From contig OW119931.1 of the NCBI GenBank assembly GCA_933210815.1, forward strand, positions 24,776,004-24,840,003: a DNA stretch of 64,000 bases, written 5' to 3'. The stretch comes from Meta bourneti. Lineage: Eukaryota > Arthropoda > Arachnida > Araneae > Tetragnathidae. Below, piece after piece: positions 1 to 11,782 of this stretch. Every line of letters begins with the position of its first letter. Within the stretch, counting starts at the first letter, position 1. The position numbers were made by a program, and so were the translations under genes. Below the pieces are notes generated by a model. It saw only the letters and a list, made by a program, of their open reading frames with translations. It was not told the DNA's origin and made no database searches.

Positions 1-925
1 TTATAAAGATAATAAAACATTTTAGCAGTTTGGATGGTTCTCGAGTATTTCTTTGCCCAGTTGGTTTGTTAGTTGTTTTATGGCACGAGGGCCATATTCT
101 GCCAAGCTGCGCCAAACAAAAGACAGCGTCAAGTAAAAAATGCCGTGAAAGAGGAAAAAGAGGAATTTGGGAACGAAGTAGTGGGATGAAAGCAGAAAAA
201 GATCGTTTGAGTATCAGGGGGTACGACCCCGTGTTTACTAAAGATAATAAAACATTTTAGCAGTTTGGATGGTTCTCGAGTATTTCTTTGCCCAGTTGGT
301 TTGTTAGCTGTTTTATGGCACGAGGGCCATATTTGGCCAAGCTGCGGCAAACACAAGACAGCGTCAAGTAAAAAATGTCGTGAAAGAGGAAAAAGAGGAA
401 TTTGGGAACGAAGTAGTAGGATGAAAGCAGAAAAAGATCGTCCGACTATCAGGGGGCGCGACCCCGTGTTTACTAAAGATAATAAAACATTTTAGCAGTT
501 TGGATGGTTCTCGAGTATTTCTTTGCCCAGTTGGTTTGTTAGTTGTTTTATGGCACGAGGGCCATATTCTGCCAAGCTGCGCCAAACAAAAGACAGCGTC
601 AAGTAAAAAATGTCGTGAAAGAGGAAAAAGAGGAATTTGGGAACGAAGTAGTGGGATGAAAGCAGAAAAAGATCGTTTGACTATCAGGGGGCGCGACTCC
701 GTGTTTACTAAAGATAATAACGCATTTTAGCAGTTTGGATGGTTCTCGAGTATTTCTTTGCCCAGTTGGTTTGTTATTTGTTTTATGGCACGAGGGCCAT
801 ATTCGGCCAAGCTGCGCCAAACACAAGACAGCGTCAAGTAAAAAATGTCGTGAAAGGGGAAAAAAGAGGTATTTGGGAACGAAGTAGTGGGATGAAAGCA
901 GAAAAAGATAGCTTGGAAATCTGGA
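1..925. repeat. 235-bp tandem array (4 units) derived from a SINE tail
   Basis: The motif AAAGATAATAAAACATTTTAG recurs from positions 5, 240, 475 and 710, so the period is exactly 235 bp, and the units are nearly identical. Each unit contains, in antisense, the motif of the SINE family A 3' region (TTTTATGGCACGAGGGCC...GCCAAGCTGCGCC) seen in the complete SINE at 25431-25655 and in the related element at 43527-43792. The fourth unit diverges after about 910 and runs into single-copy element sequence. Short frames of 73-88 codons repeat in every unit on both strands; they are by-products of the repetition, not genes. The array starts at or before the window edge. Confidence 0.95.
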
Positions 926-1015
926 TAATAAACCCCATGAGAAAAGAAAAGATCACTCAGGTACCTCGAGTCCGTGAAGTTCGTACGCACCTAAAGGAAA
1001 TGTGAACCTGAGGGT
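910..1015 (-). repeat. Remainder of the SINE-A-related element that seeded the array
   Basis: After the last array unit the sequence continues with a block (CCCCATGAGAAAAG..., GTACCTCGAGTCCGTGAAGT, CACCTAAAGGAAATGTG) that matches the non-tandem copy near 43710-43792 at corresponding positions. The array therefore appears to have grown inside one element copy, with the rest of that copy left on its right. Low divergence within the array and higher divergence to the flank fit a later local expansion. Confidence 0.7.
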
Positions 1016-1020
1016 TTCTT

Positions 1021-1228
1021 TGCCCACCAATGGGTTGGATGAATGAGTGGGTTTTATGGCGCAAAAGCCATATTTGACCAAGCAGTTCCAAACATAAGAC
1101 AGAAAATCTCAAATAGACATACACAAAAGGAAAGCTTTACTGACACATAAGAGAGAAATACACCCAGGAAAAATCGAACATATGCATCCTGCAACTTGAA
1201 GGTTGCTAGCGCAGTGGGTTTACCCAGC
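1021..1228 (-). mobile_element. SINE family A, diverged copy
   Basis: Read on the minus strand this shows the family A order. First comes a tRNA-like head remnant (CCACTGCGCTAGCAACCTTC, then a decayed B-box region TTCGATTTTTCC). Next is the body motif TTCTGTGTCAGTAAA-like, and last the tail motif with CCATAAAACCCACTCATTC. The best in-window match is the head at 45057-45215. It has no coding capacity and would have relied on a LINE partner for movement. Confidence 0.75.
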
Positions 1229-1239
1229 ATATTTTTTAT

Positions 1240-4200
1240 TTATTATATATGTTGCATTATATATGATTAATTTTTGAGATTATCTGAAACAGATAAAGAT
1301 GACAGACAAATATACAAAAATTTGACAGGTAAAGACGATTGAAAAATAATCTCTCTTGTTAATATTTAGTAGATCAATAATTTTAGCAGTGAAGACAAAT
1401 TAAGAAATTGCAATGTTTTGTTATGAGCAGAATATGTGTAATGAACTCCGTCACACCCTTGCACTTTGTCGAAATCTTATTACTCATATAAGTTTATCAT
1501 TGTTAGAGAACAGAGTAAATATTGACAGTTGTTAATTTGATCGATCTGGGAGGAACTGAAAAAATCAAATCGATTTGATATTTCCACAAAAGCACACAGA
1601 AGCATTTAACAAAAGACTGGAAAAGGAAAAATAGTTAAAAACGGAGATCAACCATTGAATCACACCCCAACAAGAATTTAAATCTTCAGTTTCAAGTTGT
1701 CAAGGGAATAACTTGACTGTGTGTGCGCACTTAAATAATATGATACAATTTCCTATCTTATACTTCTCAGATCATTATAATCAATAAACCAATGAAATTT
1801 CAATCAGTTATCAAATATAAAATACTCATTTATTGCTTATTTATTATATTCAGGTATTGTTATTAAAAATTATTCACGCCCAACATAATATATTTACTAA
1901 TGTTTAAATAAAATATTCTGAGAGAAATGATTTCAAGTTTATTTTTTTAGAATTTATATCATATTTAATATTAAATAATAAATAGTTTCTTGATATATTA
2001 AAATTTGAAAGATTATGTATAAAACAACGTCTTACCTAGACGCATTTTTTAAATTACCTCTATTGTGGATTATTTAATTTGTGGACTATTTTGCCACGTT
2101 AGAGGCAATTTTGTCTCTAACGAGGCAAAATTGTCCACACCAACATGTTATAATACGAAGATAAAGCACAAATTTTATACGTAAAAACATTAAACAAATT
2201 AAATAGGGATATGGACGATAAAAGAAATTCACTTAGAATGAAAATATTTTAATTAAAATGGGGCTACACCTTCAATAGTGCAATTTAAAAATATTGAAAT
2301 TTGCGGAGATTTGAAATGAAAATCAACAACTTTAACAGCCATATATACTTTAGACTTTTTCAGATTAGGTTTTCATTAGATGTTGAAGGTAACCAAATTT
2401 AATCGGGGAGAATTTTTTAATGTCCCTTCCTCTCCAAAAGCATCTTTAATGTTATTGTTCAATTGCTTTGAATGCAAGTTTCTTTCTGATTTCTTAATAT
2501 GACGATCATTTTATAAATAATTTTTCAAACCTAAATTGGTTATATTGCTAAAATACAAAACCAAAAGTTGTCGAAAGTTAAATTTAACAGATTATGACTT
2601 AATAAAATATATCTATACTATAGTAATACAATTTTAAAACAATTTTAATTTTATAGCAAGTCTAAAAACAAAGTATATCTCATAAAATACACATTCATAT
2701 GGGATATATTTGGAAATCAGGAACTACGATTTCTACTTCAGTAGCAGATTACAAAGTATGCATCTTCTATGTATCAAAAAGAAAATAAACATGAAGACAT
2801 CTGATTAAAATGACAAGGTGAAGGTATAATGCAAGTAAAAAATAATTTATCAGTTTGGATTTTATGGCACAATAATACATGATTTTTCTATGAGTTACCT
2901 ATAACGTATTCAGAGATATATAAATTAATCAGTAGAATAAACTGTGACTAAACTATTTACAGAACTCTCGTAACTGTTTTTAATAATTACAACAGCACTG
3001 GACGGTTCATTTTATTATATAGGACAATTAATAAATTACAGAATTTCCAAAATGCGATCATAGCCGCATGTTTTGTGTTTCGGAGTACAAATGAATCAAT
3101 GTAAATCTGTAAATAATTGTTTCATATTTCTGCGTAATTCCTGAATGCCCTCAGTTGTTTATGACAATCATGTCCAAAAATTGAATGAAAGTGAGATTAG
3201 CTATCAAATCTAACTATATGCTTGACGATATAGTTTAAAATAATTTAAAAAGTACGAAATATGTGTAAATAGAGCTTGCACACTTTTTTCAGATATGACA
3301 CACCAAACATAAAGGAACGGAGAGAAAAACCATAAGATCATCTTTATCACTCTTATCATTGCCAAATATTCCCGCCATGAACCCAACTACGCCAAACTGG
3401 CGAAGTTTTGGGGTTTCAGAGGAAGATAAACATTAGAACTTCCCATATTGGGAATGGCTTTCTTTGTTGTTTCGATTTTGCAAGAATTTATTCTTTATTT
3501 ATTTATTCGCATGTTTTTCGTAAATTTAAAATCTGCATTTTTATTTTAGTTTTATGTTGTATTGATATATGGCACGTATTCGTGTATAGTGTTGTGACAA
3601 ACTATTACACTTTGACAAGGATCACCAGTTGATGGTTATGTGGTTCGAAATAAAATAATATCGGAAGCATAATATACTTTAAGTTTTCTCTTTTACAATC
3701 GGCGTTATAGTGTGATGACGACTTCCGGTTGTTGAGAGCTGCTTTCAACAATGGAATATGCATGTTTTCTCCATGACTTTTAACTTTATTGGCATCTATT
3801 TTTTTATCGTTTTCTTATTTAGGAGCCTTCCAAAAATAAGTGCATTCAAAATGTATATAATAAAAAAAGATTTGTAAAAGAAAAAGTAAAACTTCCTTAC
3901 TTTTAAATAGAAGAAATGAAGATATGTAATCAAACTATACGTAAATTGTAATGATTTGTGACCCAATGAGTCTGGATTATAAGAAACACCATTGTATTGT
4001 AATTCTTTTTAGTAAATATTTGACTAAGTGTTTCATTCAGACATAAAAATTGAAAATATGAAAATTACATTGTAAATTGGTTTTAAGCATTCATGCATAA
4101 TGTTTTGTAAGTATGTTCAGTTGGATAGTTCCATTGTTGATTGAATTTATGGGTTGAAAGACTCGATCTATTTTAAACATATGATATATTTTCTAGAATG

Positions 4201-6160
4201 CTTTAACTACGAAATTATAAGATTTGAAATAAAAACAATGAAATCTAATGTATGAAGAAGAATGACAATGAACTTCACTACACGGATTTGACGGATTTTT
4301 GTAACCTTCAGGTAAAAATAGGTAATAAATTGATCGCGTTCTAAAATATATTTAGGTATACAACAGGTACTTAATAATATTAAACAATATTCATTAATCA
4401 GTTTGTTTTTTATCTTGTATGGTATTCAATATTTGTGTTACAAATTCATACAAAAATGAAACTCTTAAATGTACTAAAAATTAAAGCTAGACTTGTTTGT
4501 TTTAAAATTTAAAAAACTAATTAGTTAAGTTAAAGCTTGATAACCTTTTTATAATTGACATTTAAGTTACCTCAGCACAACTAAGCTTAATTTTGATAGT
4601 GAATAGAATATAGCTATGTGGAAAAACATAATAGCTAAAAACATATGGATATAAATGTAAATATATATATATATATATATATATATTGTAAAAGTAAACA
4701 ATATATAATTTTAATGCATTTTAATACGAAAATATGACAAGTTATAATATCAAGATAATAAAATATAAAAATAGCATTTCAAGACTTACTATTCATGTGA
4801 TAAATGTCTCATAAAATAAAAAGTTAGTTAATAAAATGTCTTTCATTCTCTTGAAATTTGTTTTTTCTCTTATTGAAATAAATATTTAAGAATTATCGAT
4901 CGTTAAAAAGTACTAGATAAATGTATTCAAATTATTTATTAATATGTCATAAATGAAATGCATAATTATTTCAATGATTTCAAATGTAAACAAACGCATG
5001 ACTTAATACTAAGACTAAGAAACCAGTCAGGTTTCTTTAGTGTTCTATGTTCACGGTGCATATCCTGATAATATTTATATATCAGCTACAATATCTAACC
5101 ATCCTCTTTTTGCTTTCTTTATTGAAAACTAGGTGTGTAATGCAATTTTAATATTTTTAATTTTACAAAATGTTTGATTGGAATCTGTTGAATTCATTGT
5201 GATTAATCGTTGTAATAATAACATTGATTGGTTAGTTTTTCTGTATAGCTTCAATGTAATTAAATACAATTGAAACAATATTAACATTCTTGTAATGGGA
5301 AAACAAATTACCCAGTTATGTTTTGAATTTTTATGACACGTTTTATTTCAACTTTTGAAGAAAAAACATTCAATTATTGTATAAGATTTCTCTCAAGTGA
5401 ACCTATTAGTGTATAAAATGCTTCTAAATTATCTAAGAATTGTATATATAAGTGAAACATGTATTTTTTTAATACTAAAAGCACAATGACCTCCTTTTAA
5501 TTTTCATGACAGCAAAGTGTTTCTGCTAATGCAATAAAAAAGTGAGTGATAAAATATGATGATATGCAAGAGAGACTAGTATATACCATAAAAATCATTA
5601 TTCATTTTAATCTTATTTAAAATATCTAAATTTAACTATTTAAAATTATATTTGATTAAATTATTTTCGATTTAAGTGTTTCAGTTTTTCTCCCTTTGAA
5701 ATCACACTAATTTTACTTGAATTTTTTTAATTATAAATATACTGCGTCCCTGTCTGTAAAATATTTAAATAAATTCAGATTTAATATATTATCTTAATGC
5801 TACATTTGATTTTCAATAGGAAATCCTTTAATACTCAACAATACGTCGTTTCTAATAACTTTTAATGATACTTAAACTTTTCTTGTTTTAGTAATTACGA
5901 ACGTGTTCTCCTATCTACTGCAAATTCCATAGCAACTAAAGATTTCCTCCAATCTCTCAGCGTTATGGTATTTAAAAGATACGTTTTACTGGAAAGTCTT
6001 TTAAACTATTAAACATAATCGCTTGTAAGAAAAAGATTTAAGCAATTTTCCCCTGAACCCATTACATGTAGCATTTGAACAAAGAAATCACATCCAAGCA
6101 TTACGAAATATAATTAAATCTATATTTCAGTCGTCGATACATTTAGGGATTATCTAAAAG
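1240..6160. other. Gene-free AT-rich stretch
   Basis: About 4.9 kb of AT-rich sequence dense in stop codons on both strands. The only repeat noted is a simple AT run at 4660-4686. The 74-codon frame at 3408-3632 has AT-driven composition (rich in I, F, Y) and no recognisable motif. I see nothing else here; it looks like intron or intergenic DNA. Confidence 0.7.
4660..4686. repeat. AT dinucleotide microsatellite
   Basis: An uninterrupted run of about 13 AT units, probably variable in length between individuals. Confidence 0.95.
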
Positions 6161-7130
6161 CAAACAGTTAGATGTAAGCGTTTCGAACAATTCCGTTAAA
6201 AATTTTCTTCTCAGCAATTATCACTCTAATGGATTCTGCAATAGCCTCTTCTTCCCTCTTCTTCTTATCAAATCTCGAGAGCAGTTTTCTGTATCTCAGA
6301 GATAAGAAAGTCCACACACAATTTCGACCGTCCAATTTCGAATATTCGTAATTGAAAAAGTGATCAAAATAACGTGTCCTTTTTTTCGAGGAAATAAAAA
6401 TTGTGTGATGGATCGAAACGAGTGGAGAGGCGATGAAATGATCGCAATCTGCGCCCAAAAGAGGAAGATTAAGGAAAAGACATTACGAAAATTTTTATAA
6501 TTATCGAAGTGAAATAGCCGGTATCCGCATCTCATTAATATTAGACTATCTTAAATATTTGATGCGCACACAGAGACGAAGCAGGGGAAAACGGTAATTT
6601 CGAACGCAATTAATCTTTTAAAGTTCTCCATCTTAATGTTCTCGTGATACTTTTTCTCCAGCGTTCGAAGGAAGAGAAAGAACAAAAATAAAATAAATTA
6701 TATTAATGAGTATGGCAGCCGAATCGCTCTTATGGATGAATTTTTATCTTCTTTTCTCATGATGGTATAATGCGTTTTAGTAAGTGTATTGATTGGAACC
6801 AGAGAATCCTCCATCTGAAAGGAGAGTTCGGCGACTGGAACTGGATTTTAATTAGCATCGATTCCGAAATGAATCTCGGAATCCGATATTTTGCATTTAT
6901 GCGTGCGGCGGCAGTTTGAATTTTAAATAATTGCATCTGAGATTAGCTATTGAAACTAAAGCAATGATGCGGATTCGGAATTAGGATTCTGCAGAAAAAA
7001 GATGAGAGGGGAAAGATTCGGTTTCGTATCTCGTGTCTTAATGGAATTTGCTGGCTTAATTTTCGTCGACGTTTCTTTATTATATTATTAGATAAGTTTT
7101 TATTTCACGGTGGGAGCTTTTATAGACATG
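6160..7130. promoter_or_regulatory. Complex-sequence block, candidate conserved non-coding element
   Basis: Composition changes from AT-rich simple sequence to mixed, higher-complexity sequence with CpGs (TTCGAACAATTCCG, CGTGTCCTTTTTTTCGAGG, ATTTATGCGTGCGGCGGCAG). It carries homeodomain-type cores such as TTTTAATTAGC near 6846 and ATTTATGCG near 6896. Overlapping minus-strand frames of 96 and 79 codons (6168-6535) show no domain. No repeat family in the window matches it. Calling it regulatory is inference from texture only; an unrecognised exon is the alternative. Confidence 0.3.
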
Positions 7131-8164
7131 AAAACTCCAATGATTTATTTTCTCTCTTTTTTATCAGGATTAATATTTCCGAAGTAATTTTCAGGGATAG
7201 TTTGTTTAAAAAGTAAATTTAAAGCTGAAGGAATGTTTTCCAATTCAAATTTTGTATTTACTACAGGAGGAAATCTTTTAAATTTGACATGTGGATATTA
7301 AATTAAATTAAGATGAAGAGAAACTCGATTCAGATTGATTACATGCATAAATTCGATCAATATATATAGTAAATTTTAGACTTAAAAGGTATTTTATTTG
7401 GTGTATTACGCCCGAATAAAACAACCAAAATTTAAAATAAGAGTAGAAGTTGCATGCAAAATGGTTTGATAAAGATTTTCCCTTCATATTGGAAATCTTT
7501 CAAGGAAATGCATAAACAAAAAAAATAATTAAAAACATGAATTAAATGTCATGAGTGTAAGTTATAAGAATGAAATAATGATAAAACGATTGATATAATC
7601 AATTAAAAACAATTCCAAGTTACTTTTTGTTTGCAACTCTTAAAAACAATGGTATTTTACAAAATCGTAAATTCCTAAAAATAACAAGTTGTTTCTATTG
7701 ATATCTAAAGCTAATAATTGTACGTCGCTTCTCAAAGTGGAGAAGTCGTCAAAGTCACACTGTTTTAAAATACATTAAAGTGCATATCAATTTAAAAGTG
7801 TCTGAAATAGTAACAAATTTTCTTAACTTTAGGGAAGTGAAATTCCAATTTTTCTAATTTCCGTTTCCAAACATTAACACTTCAACCACTCTAGAAGCTT
7901 ATGAACTTTTTCTAGCATATTCACGTATACAATGCATTTCATGTTCTTCAATTAAACTACATAATTTCCAAGTGCAATTAAAAGCATTTTACGGTGATAA
8001 AAGTAATTTTTATACATCTGTATCACGGTGGTAAAAGAGCCAATGTCCATTTTAAAAGTGTACAATGACAACTTAGTAATTTTTATAGGCGTTTTAATTT
8101 TTAAAAAGTGTACAGAAATTTTATCAAATGTTTTGATTCTTTTATAACGTATTGACAGAAACAT
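7130..8164. other. Gene-free AT-rich stretch
   Basis: About 1 kb of AT-rich sequence, no repeat family recognised. The 70-codon minus-strand frame at 7952-8164 is I, K and Y rich, as expected by chance at this composition. Confidence 0.65.
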
Positions 8165-8346
8165 AGGTAGGTAGTTTAATTAAAGTCGCACTGGAGCAAC
8201 ACAATGGGCTATTGGCGAAGGTCCAGAATCAACCCCGAAAGGAAAGATTCGAGGACAACTCATTGTCATTTTGAACCATGCTCAGATGACGAAGTCAACA
8301 CCTGAGCTGGCACCACACTCTCCAAACTTCCACACCACGCCAAATA
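8165..8346 (-). mobile_element. SINE family B, 5'-truncated (tail half only)
   Basis: Starts with the family B tail read in antisense (GGTAGGTAGTTTAATTAA, then GTCGCACTGGAGCAACACA). It continues through GGGCTATTGGCGAAGG, GAAAGATTCGAGGACAAC and CTCCAAACTTCCACACCACG, then loses similarity near 8346. The tRNA-like head found in full copies is missing, so this is a 5'-truncated insertion or one broken later. Short frames on both strands here are incidental. Confidence 0.85.
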
Positions 8347-8865
8347 TTGACAGAAAGACATTGCTCCTTTTTCTATTACAACTTTCAATACTGTGCTTTG
8401 AGGACATAACGAAAAGAAATCGCAAAAATCAACGAATTCAGAAATTAGCATTTTTTTTTACCAAGGTCAGATATAATTGATGCAATAATGTTCCCAAGTG
8501 TTTTGTGATTGTTCTGAAATGCTTTAGCGTAGAAACAATAATAATGTAACCTACTTATAATAAATATGGTTTTTTTTATTCGTTGCTTACATAATTACAA
8601 TTAGTTATGTAAAAGTCGTACTTAAAATGAACGCAGATGAGGTACAAAAGCATGCACTTCTGATGTAAACAAGAAGCAGGAATTTCAAAAACAAACACAA
8701 CTAGCGCCCTCTATACTTAGTTTTGTAGCAAAGGCCTCACACATGTCTACATCCTTTCTTCTGGCGAATCAAAAGACTACGTGACACTAAACTTAAATTT
8801 TAAAACCTCGTCGAAAGCATACTTTCAGGAACATGAGCGGTAGTTTGAAAAATCCGTCGTTGGCA
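8347..8865. other. Gene-free stretch
   Basis: Mixed AT-rich sequence with no further repeat or gene signal. A short similarity to the family B body (TGAGGACAT near 8398) may be a displaced scrap of the element at 8165. Confidence 0.5.
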
Positions 8866-9015
8866 CTTCGGAGCGGATTTCCCCCTTATTTTGGGCACGC
8901 TTTTGAGGGGCTCCATTTGGGTCCCTTTATTTCGCTCTGGGAGTGCAAAAGGGTTAGTTGCTCAAGGTGAATTTGTCCTCGACACCTGATACTTCGGGGG
9001 TTGAAGGCGGAAGTG
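8866..9015. repeat. GC-rich patch, possible old dispersed repeat
   Basis: A GC-rich island inside AT-rich DNA (GAGCGGATTTCCCCC, GAGGGGCTCCATTTGGGTCC, ACACCTGATACTTCGGGGG). Some short blocks resemble the GC-rich patches at 26270-26430 and 39120-39400, for example GGGGCNCCATTT followed by GGGTCC. The likeness is weak and may come from shared composition. The 67-codon minus-strand frame has no recognisable domain. Confidence 0.35.
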
Positions 9016-9985
9016 CTAACCTGTGTGTGACATGTTATAGATTTAACCACAATGGTGACGCTTTGAACTTTTAGAAACAGTTTAAACACGTGTTATTACG
9101 ATCTTTATTGGAATTAATATTTTGACACGAATTTTGCTGAGTTTTTGGGCTCTCCAAATAGGTTTTGAAATTTTTCATAGATATAACTTGAAACCAGTCA
9201 AATTAATTTTAATTTTTCATTCCAAATATTTAGCACTCTTTTTTTCTGAGATTTTCGAGTAGTGTTGTGTTGGTTTTAATCCACAACACTATTACTCATG
9301 GGAAAAATGTGAGAATAGTGAACACATTTGAATTAATGGTCATTGGTGTCTTTTTAATTTGATGAGGCAATTCTCGAATCAAATTCCTTAATTGTGTACA
9401 ATTTCTCTACGGACCAAGTTTATTTGAACACGAAGTATTGCACTTTTATACGTCCTTAAGATAAAACTGGCATATAGAATACAAAATATTTATCTAAATC
9501 AAGTATCGGAAGCATTTTATTAGAGTATTAATATTTAAGATGCACATTCTCAATTCTGGGTTTATTTGTCATTTTAACGATTTTTTAAGTTCGCCCATTT
9601 GTTAAATCACTGAAACATTTGAAATGAGACTTGCACATAAAAATGCAAAAACATTCTTATTGTAGAAATATTAAATGTTTGATTGTGAATCTGGTGTTTT
9701 TTGGCTGTTTGATTATTTTTTAGGGGTGCTGAATCTTCTAAGGATATAATGTGCCAAACGAACTACATTAAAGAAAATAGTAGTTTGAAAAATCACATAA
9801 ATATTAGGATCAATAATAAGAAAGCCACAGCGTTAAACTTTGATCTGAAGGTTTTACTAATCGACTAAGATTGCACGTATTGGATGAGGCTTCTGAATAA
9901 CAATATGTTTATAAAATATACTTTATAAGTACGTTTATTACTCAACCGTTTATAACATGAATTATGCATATGTTATTACATATTT
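9016..9985. other. Gene-free AT-rich stretch
   Basis: Nearly 1 kb of AT-rich single-copy sequence; I see no repeats, RNA genes or coding signal. Confidence 0.65.
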
Positions 9986-9989
9986 ATCT

Positions 9990-10395
9990 CAGTTCATAAA
10001 AGTTTACCTTATTTATTCTGACGTTTTACATATACTTTACGTATATATCATACGTACGCTCATAAAATACACGTTATACCGTATACATAAGATACATATA
10101 CGTTATACGTACGATTATAACGTACACATTATATCATATACATAAGTTACGTATACATTATATGAAAGCTTATAATATATACGTTATATCGTATACATTT
10201 GTTACCTATAGGTATACGTATGCTTATAGCGTACACGATATACCGAGTACATATGTTATACGTACACGTTATACCGTACGCATACGGCATACATATGCTT
10301 GTAGGGTACACTATATACCGTGTATATGTGTTATATGTACACATTATACATTATGCATACGTTATATGAACACGTTATACCCTATACAAACGTTA
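9990..10395. repeat. Degenerate TACGTA/GTATAC tandem repeat
   Basis: About 400 bp of alternating purine-pyrimidine sequence made of recurring short words (ACGTTATACCGTATAC, ACGTACACGTTATACCG, GCTTATA). Spacing is irregular, roughly 50-75 bp. The words are self-complementary in places, so the DNA could form cruciform or left-handed structure. Frames here (9957-10145, 10147-10344, 10162-10407) are products of the repeat, with runs of Y, I, T and R. Confidence 0.8.
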
Positions 10396-10559
10396 TTGAT
10401 TTTATAATGTAACATAAATGTATTATGGATAACCTGATAGTGGTTTTAACGGAATTTTTTATGAAATAAATAATTTGCCCATATTTTTCATGGACGTTGT
10501 CAACAACGATGATGCATAAACTACTTTTTGAAAATTTATCGGTGGTGAGAGGATGCAAG

Positions 10560-11350
10560 AAAAATATAAAAAATCTGAACTGAGACTCATTTCTTAACGC
10601 GCCACTATTTTCCAGATAGACTCCCTTCCAAACTGCATTCCCCCACACCCAATATTTCCCGTCCATCCTCAGAACATTGTTTTTTGAGGGGGCATAAACA
10701 GCCGAAGAATAACGGAGCACACCTCTTGCCATACTTTATGTATCGCTCTGTCTTATCAGGAAAGAAATTCTCTCGTCTCCCAACAAAATATCGATTTCTT
10801 CTCGAAAACTTTTCGATGTTGCCGACAGCAAAAAATAAATACCCCCGAAAAATGCAAAGAAAATGAAAAATGCATTGAAAGCCGACTGAGATAAATACAG
10901 TTAACAGAAGGGAAAACAGCGTAAAGGTTTTTTTAGTATTTTCCGAATATTCGGCTGCACATTGACGTGCTTTGTGATAAAAATCAAACGGCTTGTTTCG
11001 GACTTCTAAACGTTGACGTTTAAGTAGAGAAAAATCGGTTGTTTTTCTCGCTTCTCGTCTCGGTTCTGGGAGTGGAAGATATGTCTTTTTACAAGTCATC
11101 AAATGTTCGGTTTAATCGTGTTTCCAGAACTGATGTTTAAGTCTCTGCTTTATGGAACGAACCCGATCTTTTTAAGGTTCCGTTTGAGTCATTATAATAC
11201 CGCGGGAGACGGAATTAAATTCTTAGTTCTCGAAAGTTTATGGACTGGAATCTGAAAAAGTTTTATCTCTTATGAAAAGAAAAGATAGTATGAGATCGTT
11301 GTTCTTTTCTTAGTTATTGTTTTTACTGATACTGGGTTGGAATAGCGCTC
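10560..11350. promoter_or_regulatory. Complex-sequence block, candidate conserved non-coding element
   Basis: Higher-complexity sequence with CpGs between a simple-repeat region and a SINE composite (AACGCGCCACTATTTTCC, CCCCCACACCCAATATTTCC, AAACGTTGACGTTTAAG, which is nearly palindromic). It contains the 165-codon minus-strand frame at 10605-11102 described separately. No window repeat matches it. A regulatory role is inference from composition; an exon of an unknown gene remains possible. Confidence 0.3.
10605..11102 (-). other. 165-codon open frame, probably not a gene
   Basis: The second-longest frame in the window. The translation is basic at the start (a PEPRREARKTTD segment) and has one hydrophobic stretch at roughly residues 60-95 rich in L, F, I and V that could pass for a membrane segment. 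The remainder is rich in R, K and C. I recognise no family, no signal peptide and no flanking splice sites that would extend it. It sits in a less AT-rich block where chance frames run longer. Chance is the most likely explanation; a lineage-specific small gene is the alternative. Confidence 0.12.
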
Positions 11351-11640
11351 GAACGACTTTAGACAAAAGAAGGCATAAAAATACTTCTCTGAAGAGAAGA
11401 AAACTTCACAAACCTAACGCATAAAAGAAAATCAATATTTTATCTCAAATGACCTAATGAATTAATTATAATAATAAGTAAACTTTGCCTTTGCAGAACA
11501 ATGTACAAAACACTGAGCCGACCAATCTAGTGGTCAGGGTGATGGCTTCTGTAACGAAAGTTCCTGGCTTAAATCCGAGGGATAAGACATTGATGTTTTT
11601 CCGTCTAGAGTTTTAACATCATAAGTAATATCATTGGGTA

Positions 11641-11682
11641 CAAAAGTAGTTGTACCCAATTGATTGGATACAACTACTTTTG
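11641..11682. repeat. Inverted repeat (14-bp arms)
   Basis: CAAAAGTAGTTGTA at 11641-11654 is exactly complementary to 11669-11682, with a 14-base loop. It lies between the two tRNA-like heads of the composite SINE. No run of T follows that would make it look like a terminator, and its role is unknown. Confidence 0.8.
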
Positions 11683-11782
11683 GGTTACTTTCATTCAGAA
11701 AACAAGCGGTGATTCAAACCGATAGAGCCTAAATGGCTCTGAGAAATACAACTTTGTACTTTAAAACCCGCTGACCAATCGG

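Noticed and set aside
1..925. CRISPR-like appearance of evenly spaced repeats
   Set aside because: The whole 235-bp unit is repeated, so there are no unique spacers, and the genome is clearly animal-like.
30..1005. Repeated 73-88-codon frames on both strands
   Set aside because: They recur once per 235-bp unit because the DNA repeats; the sequence is SINE-derived and frames exist in both directions.
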